Notes under the pieces: model-generated
Told to the model about the DNA's origin: nothing
The model's database searches: none
Seen by the model: the letters and a program-made list of their open reading frames with translations, nothing else
Part shown: in pieces, positions 1-9,942 of the stretch
Layout of the letters: every line of letters begins with the position of its first letter
Position numbering within the stretch: position 1 is the stretch's first letter
Assembly (NCBI GenBank): GCA_029948255.1
Contig: JALIZF010001530.1
Coordinates: forward strand, 294,501 to 358,500
DNA: 64,000 nt
Reading direction: 5' to 3'
Source of the DNA: Telmatactis stephensoni
Taxonomy: Eukaryota > Cnidaria > Anthozoa > Actiniaria > Isophelliidae
Position numbers and translations under genes: made by a program

Positions 1-250
1 GGTTGCCATGAACAGGTCGCCTGTGTATAAACAGCAGAGGTAATGTAAGACCACAGGTATCTCAAACTCGTTTTCTGCGATCTTCAAACAATGGAGAAAT
101 AAGACTCTCAGAAACTAAATCACATCAAATTCACAGAATGATGTCCTTTTCTTCAGAGGTCTGCAACGTCTAATGATTTGATTGGATGAAGTTTGGTTAT
201 GTTTTACATGTACCACGCCAGGCTCAATTCTACCTGGGCACGAGTAAACG
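1..250. other. No recognised feature
   Basis: I see no gene, repeat or motif here. The reading frame that starts at 186 is open but does not look like reverse transcriptase until about 256, so this part is probably the sequence the LINE copy inserted into. Confidence 0.4.
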
Positions 251-251
251 C

Positions 252-1724
252 ACCACTGTGCGTCTAGTTGACTTAAAAAAGGCATTTGACACTGTTAACC
301 ATTCTATTCTATTGAAAAAGTTGAACTACTATGGAATAAGGGGTTTAACTAATGACTGGTTCGAATCATATCTCTCTGGTAGAACACAGACAACTGAAGT
401 TGGTTCTAACGTTAGCGGAAAAAAGCATTGCTTATACGGGGTCCCTCAAGGTTCAGTGCTCAGACCATTGCTCTTCTTACTCTACATAAATGATATTGTC
501 AAAGCATCCACTCTCTTTAAGTTTTTTCTCTTTGCTGACGATACTAATTTACTTTACGCAAATAAAGACTTGAAGATGCTTGAAAGAATAGTAAATAGTG
601 AACTAGTCAAACTTTGTAACTGGTTAACGGCTAATAAATTAACCTTAAATATTAAAAAATCAAATTTTGTCATTTTTAGACCGCATCAAAAGAAAATCTC
701 CACTTCTATTGTAATTAAAATCCCTGACCAAGCATTAGGTAAATATATATCGTTGGAGAATAAGGAATATGTTAAATTTCTTGGTCTTCTAATTGACAGT
801 AAGTTATCCTGGAAAAATCACATAGATTATATTAGCACAAAAATTAGTAAATCAATTGGCCTCATCGCAAAACTAAGATACTTCGTACCACAAAATACCT
901 TGATCACCTTGTACTGGTCTCTTGTTCATCCTTATCTAAACTATGGCATATCCGCTTGGGGTCAAGCGTCCAAAACATTACTGAATAAGCTTCTACTACT
1001 TCAAAAACGAGCTCTTAGATTTATATTTTTTGTAAATTCTAGAGAAAGTGCTATTCCCCTGTTCATCAAAACTGCCATTCCTCCTTTAAACACTTTATTT
1101 TTTCAATCAATAGCTAATTTAATGCATGATGTTATCAATGAGAAAGCCCCTCAAAACCTCTGTAAATTATTCACGTCGATTTTCGAAACACATTCGTACA
1201 ACACACGATCATCTGCTGCCAAATAACTTTATACCCAGGCATCAAGAATCAACATCCAGTTGAACTCTTTTTCACGAGTTGGAGTGAGACTTTGGAATTC
1301 AATTCCTCTCCTTATTAGGAATAAGTCTAAGAATCTGTTTAAAAAAGAAATCAAAGAATTACTTTTTTCTATTCTAGAAAATGAGAAGTCCTATGTTGAA
1401 ATTGAGAAAACAATACAGATTCTGCAGTCTACGTTTTCGAACAAATAAGCATTTAAGTCATATAATTAATATTTAGTTGTACCTTATATTCATCCTAATT
1501 ATTATATCTACATGTAAATATTTTGAAACATTATATATATATGTATATTTTTCTTTGTGTGTGTATGTCATGTGTATTTCACATTGTATATTAGGTCCAT
1601 TCTGTTATCCACTGACCTGCCTAGATTAGGTTTAACTATTTGCAGGTCAGTGGAGTATTGTACTTATATATAAATTATTTTGGAAATAAAGAATTGATTG
1701 ATTAAATAAAGAATTGATTGATTA
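252..1724 (+). mobile_element. 5'-truncated LINE (CR1/L2/jockey-like)
   Basis: This is the 3' part of a non-LTR retrotransposon. It starts inside the fingers/palm of the reverse transcriptase, runs through the C-terminal region and a short AT-rich 3' UTR, and ends in a double copy of the short unit AATAAAGAATTGATTGATT at about 1,687-1,724. A short repeated 3' tail of this sort is usual in the CR1/L2 group, whereas poly(A) is usual in L1. No endonuclease is left, so the copy is dead on arrival. The clade assignment rests on general RT appearance only. Confidence 0.85.
256..1448 (+). pseudogene. LINE reverse transcriptase, partial and frameshifted
   Basis: The frame 256-1226 shows RT landmarks: LKKAFDTVNHSILLKKL (motif A, catalytic Asp), GVPQGSV (motif B) and FADDTNLLYA (motif C, the catalytic Asp pair), then the long thumb/connection typical of LINEs. 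A frame change near 1,226-1,260 moves the C-terminal segment, with RVGVRLWNSIP, into another frame (1,260-1,448). In motif B the usual GSVLGP has become GSVLRP, a likely decay change. The enzyme would copy its own RNA at a nicked target. With no N-terminal RT part, no endonuclease and a frameshift it is not expected to work. Confidence 0.85.
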
Positions 1725-1764
1725 AAAACGTAGTGTACGCGAGAGCATTTGATTTTACAGGATT

Positions 1765-1932
1765 TTAACTAAAACAAATGCTAAGTTGGCTGGGTCTGGA
1801 ATGGCTCCAGATCCACCTACCAAAAAGGAAGAGCTATTGGAGGAAATTTCTGAAATCATGAAAACAGTTGAGTTTGAGCAAGCATCTGCCAAAGCTTCTA
1901 GAGGCAAAAAAAGGAAAAGGCTCTCAAAATAA
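1765..1932 (+). pseudogene. Fragment of a Myb/SANT-like transposon-associated protein
   Basis: A possible exon follows a splice-acceptor-like TTTTACAG at 1,760. It encodes a segment with KLAGSGMAPDPPTKKEELL and then a basic KKRKRLSK before a stop. The pattern 'T/A-G-G/S-G-x-A-P-x-P-P plus acidic helix' is common at the end of Myb/SANT-like DNA-binding proteins that travel with Harbinger-type transposons. The fragment is about 55 codons with no recognisable SANT helices in view. The assignment is a guess from motif appearance. Confidence 0.35.
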
Positions 1933-1993
1933 GAGACGAAGCTATGAAAACATGGCGTAAGCCAAAGAAAGAAAGCTTAGATGATCTATGTAT

Positions 1994-2094
1994 AGTATAA
2001 AGAACAAGAGAGAGTGTTTTATCGGATATAAAGATCCGAGCCGTAGGCGAGGATCTTTATACCGATAAAACATGATCTCGAGTTCTTTATACGG
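1994..2094. repeat. Long imperfect hairpin (inverted repeat)
   Basis: The arms, about 43 bases each, face one another around a loop of about 13 bases. The inner arms are TGTTTTATCGGATATAAAGA and its near complement TCTTTATACCGATAAAACA; the outer arms are AGTATAAAGAACAAGAG and CTCGAGTTCTTTATAC. This could be the end of a foldback element or a MITE. No coding potential. Confidence 0.75.
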
Positions 2095-2119
2095 CTTAAA
2101 AAACTCCAACACATATTAG

Positions 2120-2280
2120 AGTGGTTCTCTAAAAGAAATTCAAAAATATCTTCATTTATCTTGGAGAAAATCGAGGTTAAAGTTTATGTAAATTAGGCCG
2201 AATCTTTATCAGATATAAAGACACTCGTCACGGTGGCGATTTTCATTGTGTTTGCCTTATGAATTATTAATGAGTTTTTT
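2120..2280. repeat. Dispersed repeat, second copy at 41,985-42,085
   Basis: The block with GTAAATTAGG, AATCTTTATCAGATA and CCTTATGAATTAT recurs in the same order and spacing at 41,985-42,085. It directly follows the hairpin at 1,994-2,094 and may belong to the same element family. Positions 2,281-2,690 hold no further feature I can support. Confidence 0.55.
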
Positions 2281-2692
2281 AAGTAGTGATATTGGACTTG
2301 CGACGATGTTTGTTCTTGTAGTTGCTGTCAAAGTCCCAATTGTTTTCACATCCGAGAATTGAACAGCTCAACTTGGAGATGTGATGAATTCCAAGCTGCA
2401 GAGGGAGCTGAGAGTAGTTCAGTACAAAATGTGACAAGGAATAAGAAATTATCTATTCAGATTTATAGGCATTTTTGCCTATCTTCTCGGAGTGTAGACC
2501 CATGTACCTGTAGACCACGAGGTATATAAATGTCGAGGGTCGACATGTTAAATTGGCTTGTATTACCGAGCAGTTTTTACCGAGCTTAGATCGTGTGCCT
2601 AAAAATTGTTGCTTGTATACAATCTAAAACAGTTACATTATGTTCAAAGCTTCTCGAGGCTGCTTTACCAGGCTCGTATTATACATGGTATT

Positions 2693-2718
2693 CTCAAGTA
2701 TGTTAAGGCCTGGTTCAG
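2693..2718 (+). repeat. Left TIR of copy A
   Basis: Begins CTCAAGTATGTTAAGGCCTG and is the exact reverse complement of 15,439-15,464. TT at 2,691-2,692 is the left target duplication. Differs from the copy B TIR at only a few positions. Confidence 0.92.
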
Positions 2719-2847
2719 TGCCACTTTTTCCCTAAATTTGTTTTGCCAATAAAATCGCAGCCATCCCATGGAAATGGTTGAAACTTTGCAAATTGATAGT
2801 TCTAAACATTATGCATCTCCTTAATGCCTTGTTTGCAAGCACAATTG

Positions 2848-2873
2848 ATCACGTGATTTATCACGTGATCGTC
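2848..2873. promoter_or_regulatory. Paired CACGTG motifs in left subterminal region, copy A
   Basis: Two TCACGTGAT palindromes 13 bases apart, about 155-170 bp inside the left TIR. Copy B has the same arrangement at the same distance (16,633-16,660). CACGTG is the E-box core bound by bHLH-Zip factors. Whether it drives transcription or binds the transposase cannot be told here. Confidence 0.55.
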
Positions 2874-2899
2874 AAGTTGCAACATTCAGGTAAGCAGCA

Positions 2900-3158
2900 A
2901 GGGAACGAGTCTCTAAGCAGACCAAAGAAAAATCACATTCACCAAAGCAGGAAAACATTCGAGGAGATACTGAGCAGCTTTTGGATGATGTGAAAGAATG
3001 GCCACATTCACCAATCAATTGGAGTGAAATGGCTCGCAAATATCACATCTGTAAAGCAGGATCCGAAAATGTTCCACAAAATGGTGGTCAGATTTTACAA
3101 GATTTTCTAATAGCCAATGGAATTGACATAAGTCCTTATCAAAGACCCAAAAACAAAG
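2900..3158 (+). pseudogene. Copy A gene, remnant of exon 2 (C-terminal tail)
   Basis: The reading EKSHSPKQENIRGDTEQLL followed by DDVKEW and SPINWSEMARKYHI lines up with the end of exon 2 in copy B (KSHSPKSITGDLEELLIDF, TPINWTSKAKEYNI). It ends at a splice donor (ACAAAG then GTATTT) at the same place as in B. Everything upstream (about 210 codons of this exon plus exon 1) is gone. The segment looks like a small helical domain. The role is unknown; it is part of the presumed transposase polypeptide of this family. Confidence 0.7.
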
Positions 3159-3163
3159 GTATT

Positions 3164-3441
3164 TAAGGTGGCTCAATACAGTTCTTTCTTGACAATGCCT
3201 CCATTTCCCACTTCACGAATTGAGCAACTTACTCTTGATTAACCAAATCAGTTTTTACACCAGTTATTGGGTTTGAATCAAAGTTTTGATTTTTGTCTAT
3301 TTCACTTCTATTTGTGTTGCTATAGCGACGGTAAACAAAGATGGATGAAATCAATTTTTCTAAAGTATCTCTGAAGAGTAAGGTGCTCAATTTATGGAAT
3401 GAAAAATGGAAGCATAGTAAAAAACTATATCGAGCCACCTT
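3164..3441. mobile_element. MITE-like element in an intron of copy A
   Basis: Ends AAGGTGGCTCAATACAGTT and AACTATATCGAGCCACCTT are imperfect inverted repeats about 275 bp apart, flanked by T/TA. A sequence with the same end (AAGGTGACTCGATATAGTTG) starts at 28,452. There is no coding capacity, so it is non-autonomous. Confidence 0.75.
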
Positions 3442-3584
3442 AGTTCATATTTTTCATAATAATAATGGAAGTAATTAAAAGTGGGAACTAGTCAAAAAAG
3501 AGAGCATGAGTGTATGGAAAACAAGCAATAAAAATGGCATTATTCTCACTGGTATAAAACTATGTAATCTTGACTTTTAACCAC

Positions 3585-3602
3585 AGGTAAACGCATCAGA
3601 CG
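3585..3602 (+). pseudogene. Copy A gene, start of exon 3 (cut by a LINE)
   Basis: After an acceptor (TTTTAACCACAG) comes coding for roughly GKRIRR, matching GMKVRR at the start of exon 3 in copy B. The reading then passes straight into LINE sequence; the rest of this exon resumes at 5,584. Confidence 0.6.
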
Positions 3603-5583
3603 TGCTTTAATTAAACATTTCTGCTTCTAAACAACCTGGAATATTCTGGAAAAAAATGAAGCCACTTCTTCCTAACTCTGGTCAGAGGACTAAGGAGAAC
3701 ATAATTCTTATTGAGAACGATAAAGTCATAGCTGAACCCAAACCTGTTGCTGAAGTATTGAATGACTTTTTTATTAACATCGCCATGACTGATGCCTCTG
3801 ATGATACCGGTGACGATTTCCTTGAGCATCCAAGTGTTAGTTCAATAGCCCAAAGACAGCCCATCAAAAACTTCACTTTCCAACCAATCAGCACTGGATA
3901 CATACGAGGAATCCTAGATCACCTTAACCCCAGAAAAGCTGTCGGTGTAGACGGTATCACACCTGGATTGCTGCGTCTGTCTGCTCCAGTTCTTGCCAAA
4001 GAGATCATTAAGTTGATAAACTTCACCATATCAACCAGTTCCTGGCCATCAGAGTGGAAATCAAGTAACGTGACTCCAGTCTTCAAGAAGGACGACGAGA
4101 CACAGAAATCCAACTATCGGCCGATCTCCATTCTACCAGCGATATCTAAAATCTGTGAAAAAGTTTTGTACGACCAGATTTACGATGCTATACAACCTCA
4201 TCTTTCTTTGAACCTATCTGGCTTCCTTAAGACTCACTCATGCTGCACTGCCCTCTTAAAGATGACTGAGGATTGGAGAGAAAGCCTTGACGACAGAGAA
4301 GCTGTAATTGCTGTGGCTGTTGATTTAAGCAAAGCATTTGACTCTATCAACGATCGATTGTTGCTTGCAAAACTACGAGCCTACGGCTTCTCCCAACCAG
4401 CATTAGATCTAATGACATCTTATCTCCTGGAAAGGAAACAGCGAGTCAGAGTCAAGGGTGTGGTTTCTAGCTACAGCACCGTCAAAACTGGCGTGCCACA
4501 GGGTTCTTTATTGGGTCCTCTTCTGTTCAATATCTTTATCAATGATGTAAACTACAGCGTCCCAAACGTCTCACTCAGACTTTATGCTGATGATACCACA
4601 AGTTATGGTGCTGATGTCTCTCCAACTGTGCTGGAGTTTGTGGTCAACAAAGATCTGAAGACGTTATCATCCTGGTTCAGAAGTAACCACCTGAATGTCA
4701 ACAACAGCAAAACACAGGCATTCTCCGTTGGCCCATGCAAGTACGACTATGGACTTTATTTGGACAGCACTAAGATAGACATTACTAATAATGTTAAGAT
4801 CCTGGGGGTAACCCTTGATAGTAAACTTAATTTTAAGATTCACATCTCTGAGCAACTTAAGAAAGCTTATGCTAAGGCTGCTGCTTTGAGGTGAATTAGA
4901 AGATCTTTGCCCATCGATAAGATGATTATGCTATACAAGGCGTTTATTCTTCCACACCTAGAATACTGTGGTCCTTTAATGCTAGGTTTAGGTAAAGTTC
5001 AAAGCGACCGACTAGATAACGCTAATTATTATATTCTTAGATCTGTGCTAGGCTATGGTAAAACTGTTCCATATGAGCAGATATTAAGTACCGTCGAACT
5101 ATCTAATCTCAAGAAACGACGTATCTATCAGTCAATGGTATTACTTTATAAGAGTTTATATGGAGATGGTCCTCAGTATATAAAGAATCTTTTTAGCTTT
5201 AGAAAAACACATTATAATCTCAGGGGAGATGGATATAAGCTAGCTATACCTAGGTTTAACTTATTATGGAAGAAAAAATCATTTAGCTATATGGCTGCTA
5301 ACGTTTGGAATAGTCTTCCCAACAAAGTTCATAATGCAGCGAGTCTAACTGAATTCAAAAGCAACCTTAAGAAAGCCATTCTTTAGATTCTTCAGTTCAA
5401 TTTATTTTCTATAACTATTGATAATTTCATACCATTTTTTTCTATATTATGTTTCCAAGTTATAATTAATTTATGTTGTTCACACACGTTCGTATTTTGA
5501 ACAAGTTTCTAGCTCCTGGACGATACGTGTTTAAATAAAAAATAAATTGTAAATAAATAAATAAATTGTAAATTGTAAAATTG
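3603..5583 (+). mobile_element. 5'-truncated LINE inserted in an exon of copy A
   Basis: A second non-LTR element, different from the one at 252-1,724, carrying the RT C-terminal two thirds and a 3' UTR that ends in tandem AAATTGTAA-type units (about 5,535-5,583). Copy A exon 3 coding lies immediately on both sides, which fixes the borders to within a few bases. No clear target-site duplication is visible. The endonuclease domain is missing. Confidence 0.85.
3656..5386 (+). pseudogene. LINE reverse transcriptase with one in-frame stop
   Basis: Reads through N-terminal RT motifs (NPRKAVGVDGITPGLL, SNYRPISILPAISKI), VAVDLSKAFDSI (motif A Asp), TGVPQGSLLGP (motif B) and LRLYADDTT (motif C). An in-frame TGA at 4,892-4,894 interrupts the thumb region; the same frame then continues to 5,386 with HLEYCGPL and a C-terminal YMAANVWNSLP. 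The layout is CR1/L2/jockey-like. About 575 codons remain of a pol normally near 900-1,000. It would prime cDNA synthesis at the target if intact; the truncation and stop make it dead. Confidence 0.88.
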
Positions 5584-5785
5584 TAAGTGTCCATACCTGT
5601 TCCACGATCCAATTGTTTTATTAAAAGTGACATAAAATCAAGAGTGGCTTCTGGATATTACAATCTTGGAATTCCAGTCCTGTCAACTAATTATACAAAG
5701 CTGGTGTTAAAAGAAGGTGGAAAGGGTATTGAAACAAAAGAATGCCATATCACAGCAAGCAAAGCATGAAACATTCCTGAGAATT
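5584..5785 (+). pseudogene. Copy A gene, rest of exon 3 first part
   Basis: VASGYYNLGIPVLSTNYTKLV matches IESGYYNLGMPVLETECTKLV of copy B at 20,348-20,405. After a one-base frame change near 5,765 the reading continues to a donor-like GTAATA at about 5,786. In copy B there is no intron at this point, so either A gained one or B lost one. Confidence 0.65.
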
Positions 5786-5891
5786 AGGTAATATATTTAA
5801 TATTGAATTGAGTATGAAATAGATTATTAACATAAACATGCCACATTACTGTCTTGAGTCTTGATCATACTCTAAAGTTTTATGCCATCTA

Positions 5892-6198
5892 GCACATAAC
5901 TTTAATAAGTATTGTTATATAGTTTTATTAGTGATTGAATAAATAAATGAATAAATTAATGACTGAATGATTCAATGAATCAATGACTGGAAAAGTGAGA
6001 AGAGTGAGGGAAGCCATCTACACATGTAACACAGGATGGAAAGACCTTACCTGACCTATTGTAGGCCTCAAAGGGTCTTTACCCCTAGATGGCACATAAC
6101 TTTAATAAGTATTGTTATATAGTTTTATTAGTGATTGAATAAATAAATGAATAAATTAATGACTGAATGATTCAATGAATCAATGACTGGAAAAGTGA
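5892..6198 (+). repeat. Exact 107-bp direct repeat, 200 bp apart
   Basis: 5,892-5,998 and 6,092-6,198 are identical (from GCACATAACTTT to GACTGGAAAAGTGA). The 93-bp spacer carries a short hairpin-like segment (AAAGACC ... GGGTCTTT). The repeat lies in a presumed intron of the copy A gene. Perfect identity implies a recent duplication or gene conversion. Confidence 0.9.
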
Positions 6199-6322
6199 AT
6201 GGCAAAACAGTTCACTGTACCAAAGATATTCTTACTGACCCATCATGTAAAAAACTTTACATTTGAAATTATCTTTTTAACAATAAACTCAAGCTAAATT
6301 TAAAATCATTTATCAATAACAG

Positions 6323-8161
6323 GTCTGACCAAGAGTATGATGCCATGCATGATGATGATATCAAGTCTAGAATTGAAAGTCGTCAATGAGACCACTGACA
6401 CTCTCTCAGAACAACAAATGCGTACCCAGATGAAAAAGGTAGAGGGGGAGAGACACTGGCTTACATGGCATGACCACTCAGGTTTAGGTAATCAAGGAAT
6501 CTTACTTTTCCTGATGCGAGAGTTAAATGATCCTGCTGTACATCTCACAGATGAAGAATACAAAGCAAAGTTTGGAAATCCAAAGAAAGTTCAGTCTGTG
6601 ATAGAGCAGCCATGGCTCTACATGATGGGAAAGTCTGGGTCAAGTGATGCTGACCAGCTTACATTTACACCAACAAGAGAATGCCTCCGAGGCCTCAAAC
6701 AGCCTCTACAATACAATAACATTAATATACATGACGATATGAGGTTCATGAACGGCGATAATCCTAGTGTAGAATTTGAAGGTGGTACGCAGAAAGGAGG
6801 TCATCTTGGGTGTTCTGGCTGTGATGGTGATACCTGGATGGCAGATGACTACGCATATATGTCATACCGCAGGTATAAAACCCTCAAAGAGAAGAAAGAC
6901 CTGGTCCTATCTGGAGTTTTTGGGAAAAAGGGAGGGATTAAACCATTTGACAGACTAAAAGTTGATGAGCATCGAAAAGAACTTCAAGCAAGAGGTGAAG
7001 ATTTCAATGGTTTAAAACCAGATCTGCAACAACGTCTAAACGAAATTCTTGGTGGGACCACCAAACGTCCAGCTTTGATCCACACTTACAATACTGATAA
7101 AGTTGAAACTTTCTGACATCAACTTAAACAATTACGAAGTACCTTTCTTCGAACCTTTTCATTGCTGCCTGAACCACATTGAACATATCATTACCGAGCT
7201 GCCAACACAACATATCTGATGTTGAAACCTTAATTTTGCTGAGAGAGACAATATCAATTTCTTTAAACAAACAAAAATTGAGGTGTGTGGATTATAGAAG
7301 AGCTTTGTTACAAGTAACAGTTAGACTTACCATGAATGAGAACATTGATGACAATGTTAGGGACTTTTAACAACATTTTGTGAGATGATGGAAATATATT
7401 ATGCCTATGAAGATCACCGAAACCCACGTCAAATACTGAGACTTTACAATGTTACACTGAAACACTCACTAGTTGTCCGAGCAGTTTTGACATCACCACA
7501 GAAAATGACGTAGAGAAAGTTGTTTGGCCTCTACTACCACCAGATCATTGACCATGCACCATTAATATACCGTCTAATCTGTCTTAGATCCATCAACGCT
7601 GAGCTCTTTGAAAGATTTTTTGATAGAATAGAAGACATAACACGAAAAACTTGGAGCAAGAGATCAGAGGACCTTATACCAAATGCATTTCTTCACATTC
7701 AAGGGGAAGACTCCCAGGAAGAAGAACAAGAAGTAGTGGTCAACCAAGAACGAGAGCTATCAAAAATTGCAAAACATCTTCCAGAGCCTCAAAATATAAT
7801 CTTCAGTAAGGAGATCTTGGTAAAGAATTCAAGAATATGGCAAGCTCATGTGCAGAAAATTAGTGATTACTTGGCTGTTGGCAAAGTTTGGTGGAAATGG
7901 CATGACAATGGTTCCATTGAGTTTTACGATGGTAAAGATGAGCCTCAGACAAGACCCTGCGGTCCAAACCTATACCCTTTTCGATCAAACTCCATCAAGT
8001 CAGTTCAAAGGCATCTTGATGACACCTGGAAGAAGTGCATGGAAAAGCCTGAGGATCTACCAGTGTATAAATTAATAGATGACAAAGGCAAGGTTGTTTT
8101 TAACAGAAATGATGAATCTACAGAGATGGAACAAGAAATGGAACCCTGTCAATGTTACTAA
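6323..8161 (+). pseudogene. Copy A gene, catalytic-core exons (frameshifted)
   Basis: Matches copy B 20,506-22,310 along its length. The frame 6,337-7,116 has HWLTWHDHSGLGNQ (first conserved Asp), MNGDNPSVEFE (second), GGHLGCSGCDGD (CxxC zinc pair) and a SAP-like helix pair (LKVDEHRKELQARG). After frame changes near 7,100 and 7,380-7,520, the frame 7,520-8,161 has YYHQIIDHAP (HxxxxH) and CLRSINAELFERFF (candidate catalytic Glu). All candidate catalytic and metal ligands shared with copy B are kept although the frame is broken at least three times. The protein is presumed to be the transposase of the family. Copy A cannot make it whole. Confidence 0.75.
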
Positions 8162-8354
8162 AGCAAGAGCCAGTGAAAATGGTTAGTTTCACAAAGTAGT
8201 TATGTAGTATTGAATGGATGTTATTGAGATAGCCAAAACATTAGATACAGAACTGTAAACATTAAACAACTCTCAGCCAACCATTATCAACCAGGATGAA
8301 TTTCTAAATTTCCTGAATATCTTTTTGTTAGAAAGGAAGTACACATGCAACTGG
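8162..8354 (+). other. Copy A intron segment before the DIRS insertion
   Basis: No gene seen. Corresponds to the intron that follows 22,310 in copy B; the DIRS element entered at 8,355 and the intron resumes at about 13,259. Confidence 0.4.
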
Positions 8355-8376
8355 ATTCTCTTCGTATACATTCCTC

Positions 8377-8496
8377 ATTATGACCTCATTATGCGATCCT
8401 TAATCGCGCATGCGCAGCAGCCCACTATTCAAAGATCCATTGTTATGGAAATCAATTTGTATAAAAAGGTAGCAACCCGGATAACCGTCCTCTTCT
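8377..8496 (+). repeat. Left inverted terminal repeat of DIRS
   Basis: About 120 bp, the reverse complement of 13,071-13,190 with no difference that I can see. It contains ATCGCGCATGCGCAGCAGCC. Outside it, 8,355-8,376 is the unique left end that is matched in the internal complementary region. Confidence 0.92.
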
Positions 8497-8680
8497 TTTT
8501 TCATGCACTGAGCTAGTCAGGTAAGCCCACTTCTTAGCCAGTACGTCACTTGGTGACTTTGAATTCACTGGTTTTCTTCGTTTACATTTACTGTTAGCCA
8601 CAGGTTAACGTATATTATCTTTTTATTGACTCTATTGGTTTTGACAGAGAGACCGGAATTCACAAGTCTTAAAAGCAACC
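8497..8680 (+). promoter_or_regulatory. DIRS 5' untranslated leader
   Basis: Non-coding stretch between the terminal repeat and the gag ATG at 8,681; expected to hold the element's transcription start. I see no distinct promoter motif. Confidence 0.3.
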
Positions 8681-9942
8681 ATGTCCTCAAGTCCCGAACG
8701 AGACGAAACCGAGGAGAAACTTCTTGCCGAAGAACAAGAACCTTCAGTGGGGCCAGTCCCAGGACGAAAAGAAACATTTGGTCGATATGACATTGCTGAA
8801 CTTCACCACAACCTTGGTTTAGACCGTATGTCAAAGGCTATCGAAGATTTGGCTGGCCTTGTAAAGTCTCAGGCCCAAGCCACTCAACAGTCTTCAGAGA
8901 GCGGTTCGCTCCCTGTACGACAAAAGGCTAAAAAACGCCGAACCGAGCACCATGAAATCTCGGAGGAAAGCTTCCAGGCAGAGAGCGGTTCGCTCCAATC
9001 TGCTAAGAGACGTAAAACAAACGAATATTCTGCAGAAAGCGGTTCGCTTAATTCTGCAAGAGTTCACGGCACTACACAGGCTGAAGTATTTGATCCTACT
9101 TTGAGTCTAGCTTCTGGTTCAGAAGGCACGGATGCCGGTGAAAGTACTGACGAGGAGGTGGATTTGCCTCCATCAGTTTTTTGACTCAGAAGACGTCGGT
9201 CCTAAAATTAGCAACTCGCTTGCCACCAGAATCACTGATGCATTTACCAAAAAACCCATTGAAGAAAAAATGAAAGCCATTGGCGAGAAGTATAAAACAC
9301 CCGAAAATTGCCCGCTTGTTTGCATTCCTAAAGTCAACCAAGCGCTCTGGAGCGAATTGCCACGTGTGTCAAAACTACGTGATCTCGGGATGCAAGAAAT
9401 ACAGAAGTCGATTGTAAAAGCTAGTCAAGCTTTGGCACAAATGGCTGACGATATTATTCAGTCCAAAAAGAACAACACTCAGCCGAAGCCCAAGGAGCTG
9501 TTGGGTGTGTTGTCAGACTCTCTGACTTTCCTTGGTAATGCTTGCTACCAAACGTCTCTCAAGCGACGTGAAAACCTCAAACCTGAGTTGAGTAAGAGTT
9601 TTCAGGCTCTTTGCCTTCAGTCTACACCTGTAACACAATCGCTTTTTGGCGATGATCTGGCGAAACACGTTGACGAAATCGCCAAAGCCAACAAAATTAC
9701 TTCCAAGGTCTTCAAGCCTTCCAGCACTACGTCGACAAAAACGCCGAGTAAGCACTTTCGCCGCAGGAGCGATAGCTCGCATACTTTTTTTACGGGACAG
9801 ATATCAAGCTCCGCGGCAGAGAAATCCAGGATACGGCTACAAGAACTACAGTTCAAGAGACCAATCCAGGAACCAGACGTATTCCAAGAAAGGAGACCAG
9901 ACCAAGTCTCAGCAAACCAACTCCAAAACCACGACCTAAATC
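8681..9942 (+). pseudogene. DIRS gag-like ORF, two one-base frameshifts
   Basis: The first frame (8,681-9,184) starts with ATG and is acidic, with three AESGSL-type repeats and basic nuclear-signal-like clusters (KKRRTEHH, AKRRKTNEY). At a run of six T near 9,176 one base too many ends the frame; removing it in thought joins to SEDVGPKISNSLA and the KYKTPENCPLVCIPKVNQ block typical of DIRS gag. A second T-run near 9,785 shifts into the frame holding YQAPRQRNPGYGYKNYSSR, the Arg/Tyr/Gln-rich C-terminus expected for nucleic-acid binding. Gag packages element RNA. Both breaks are in T homopolymers, so sequencing error is a real alternative to decay. Confidence 0.8.
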
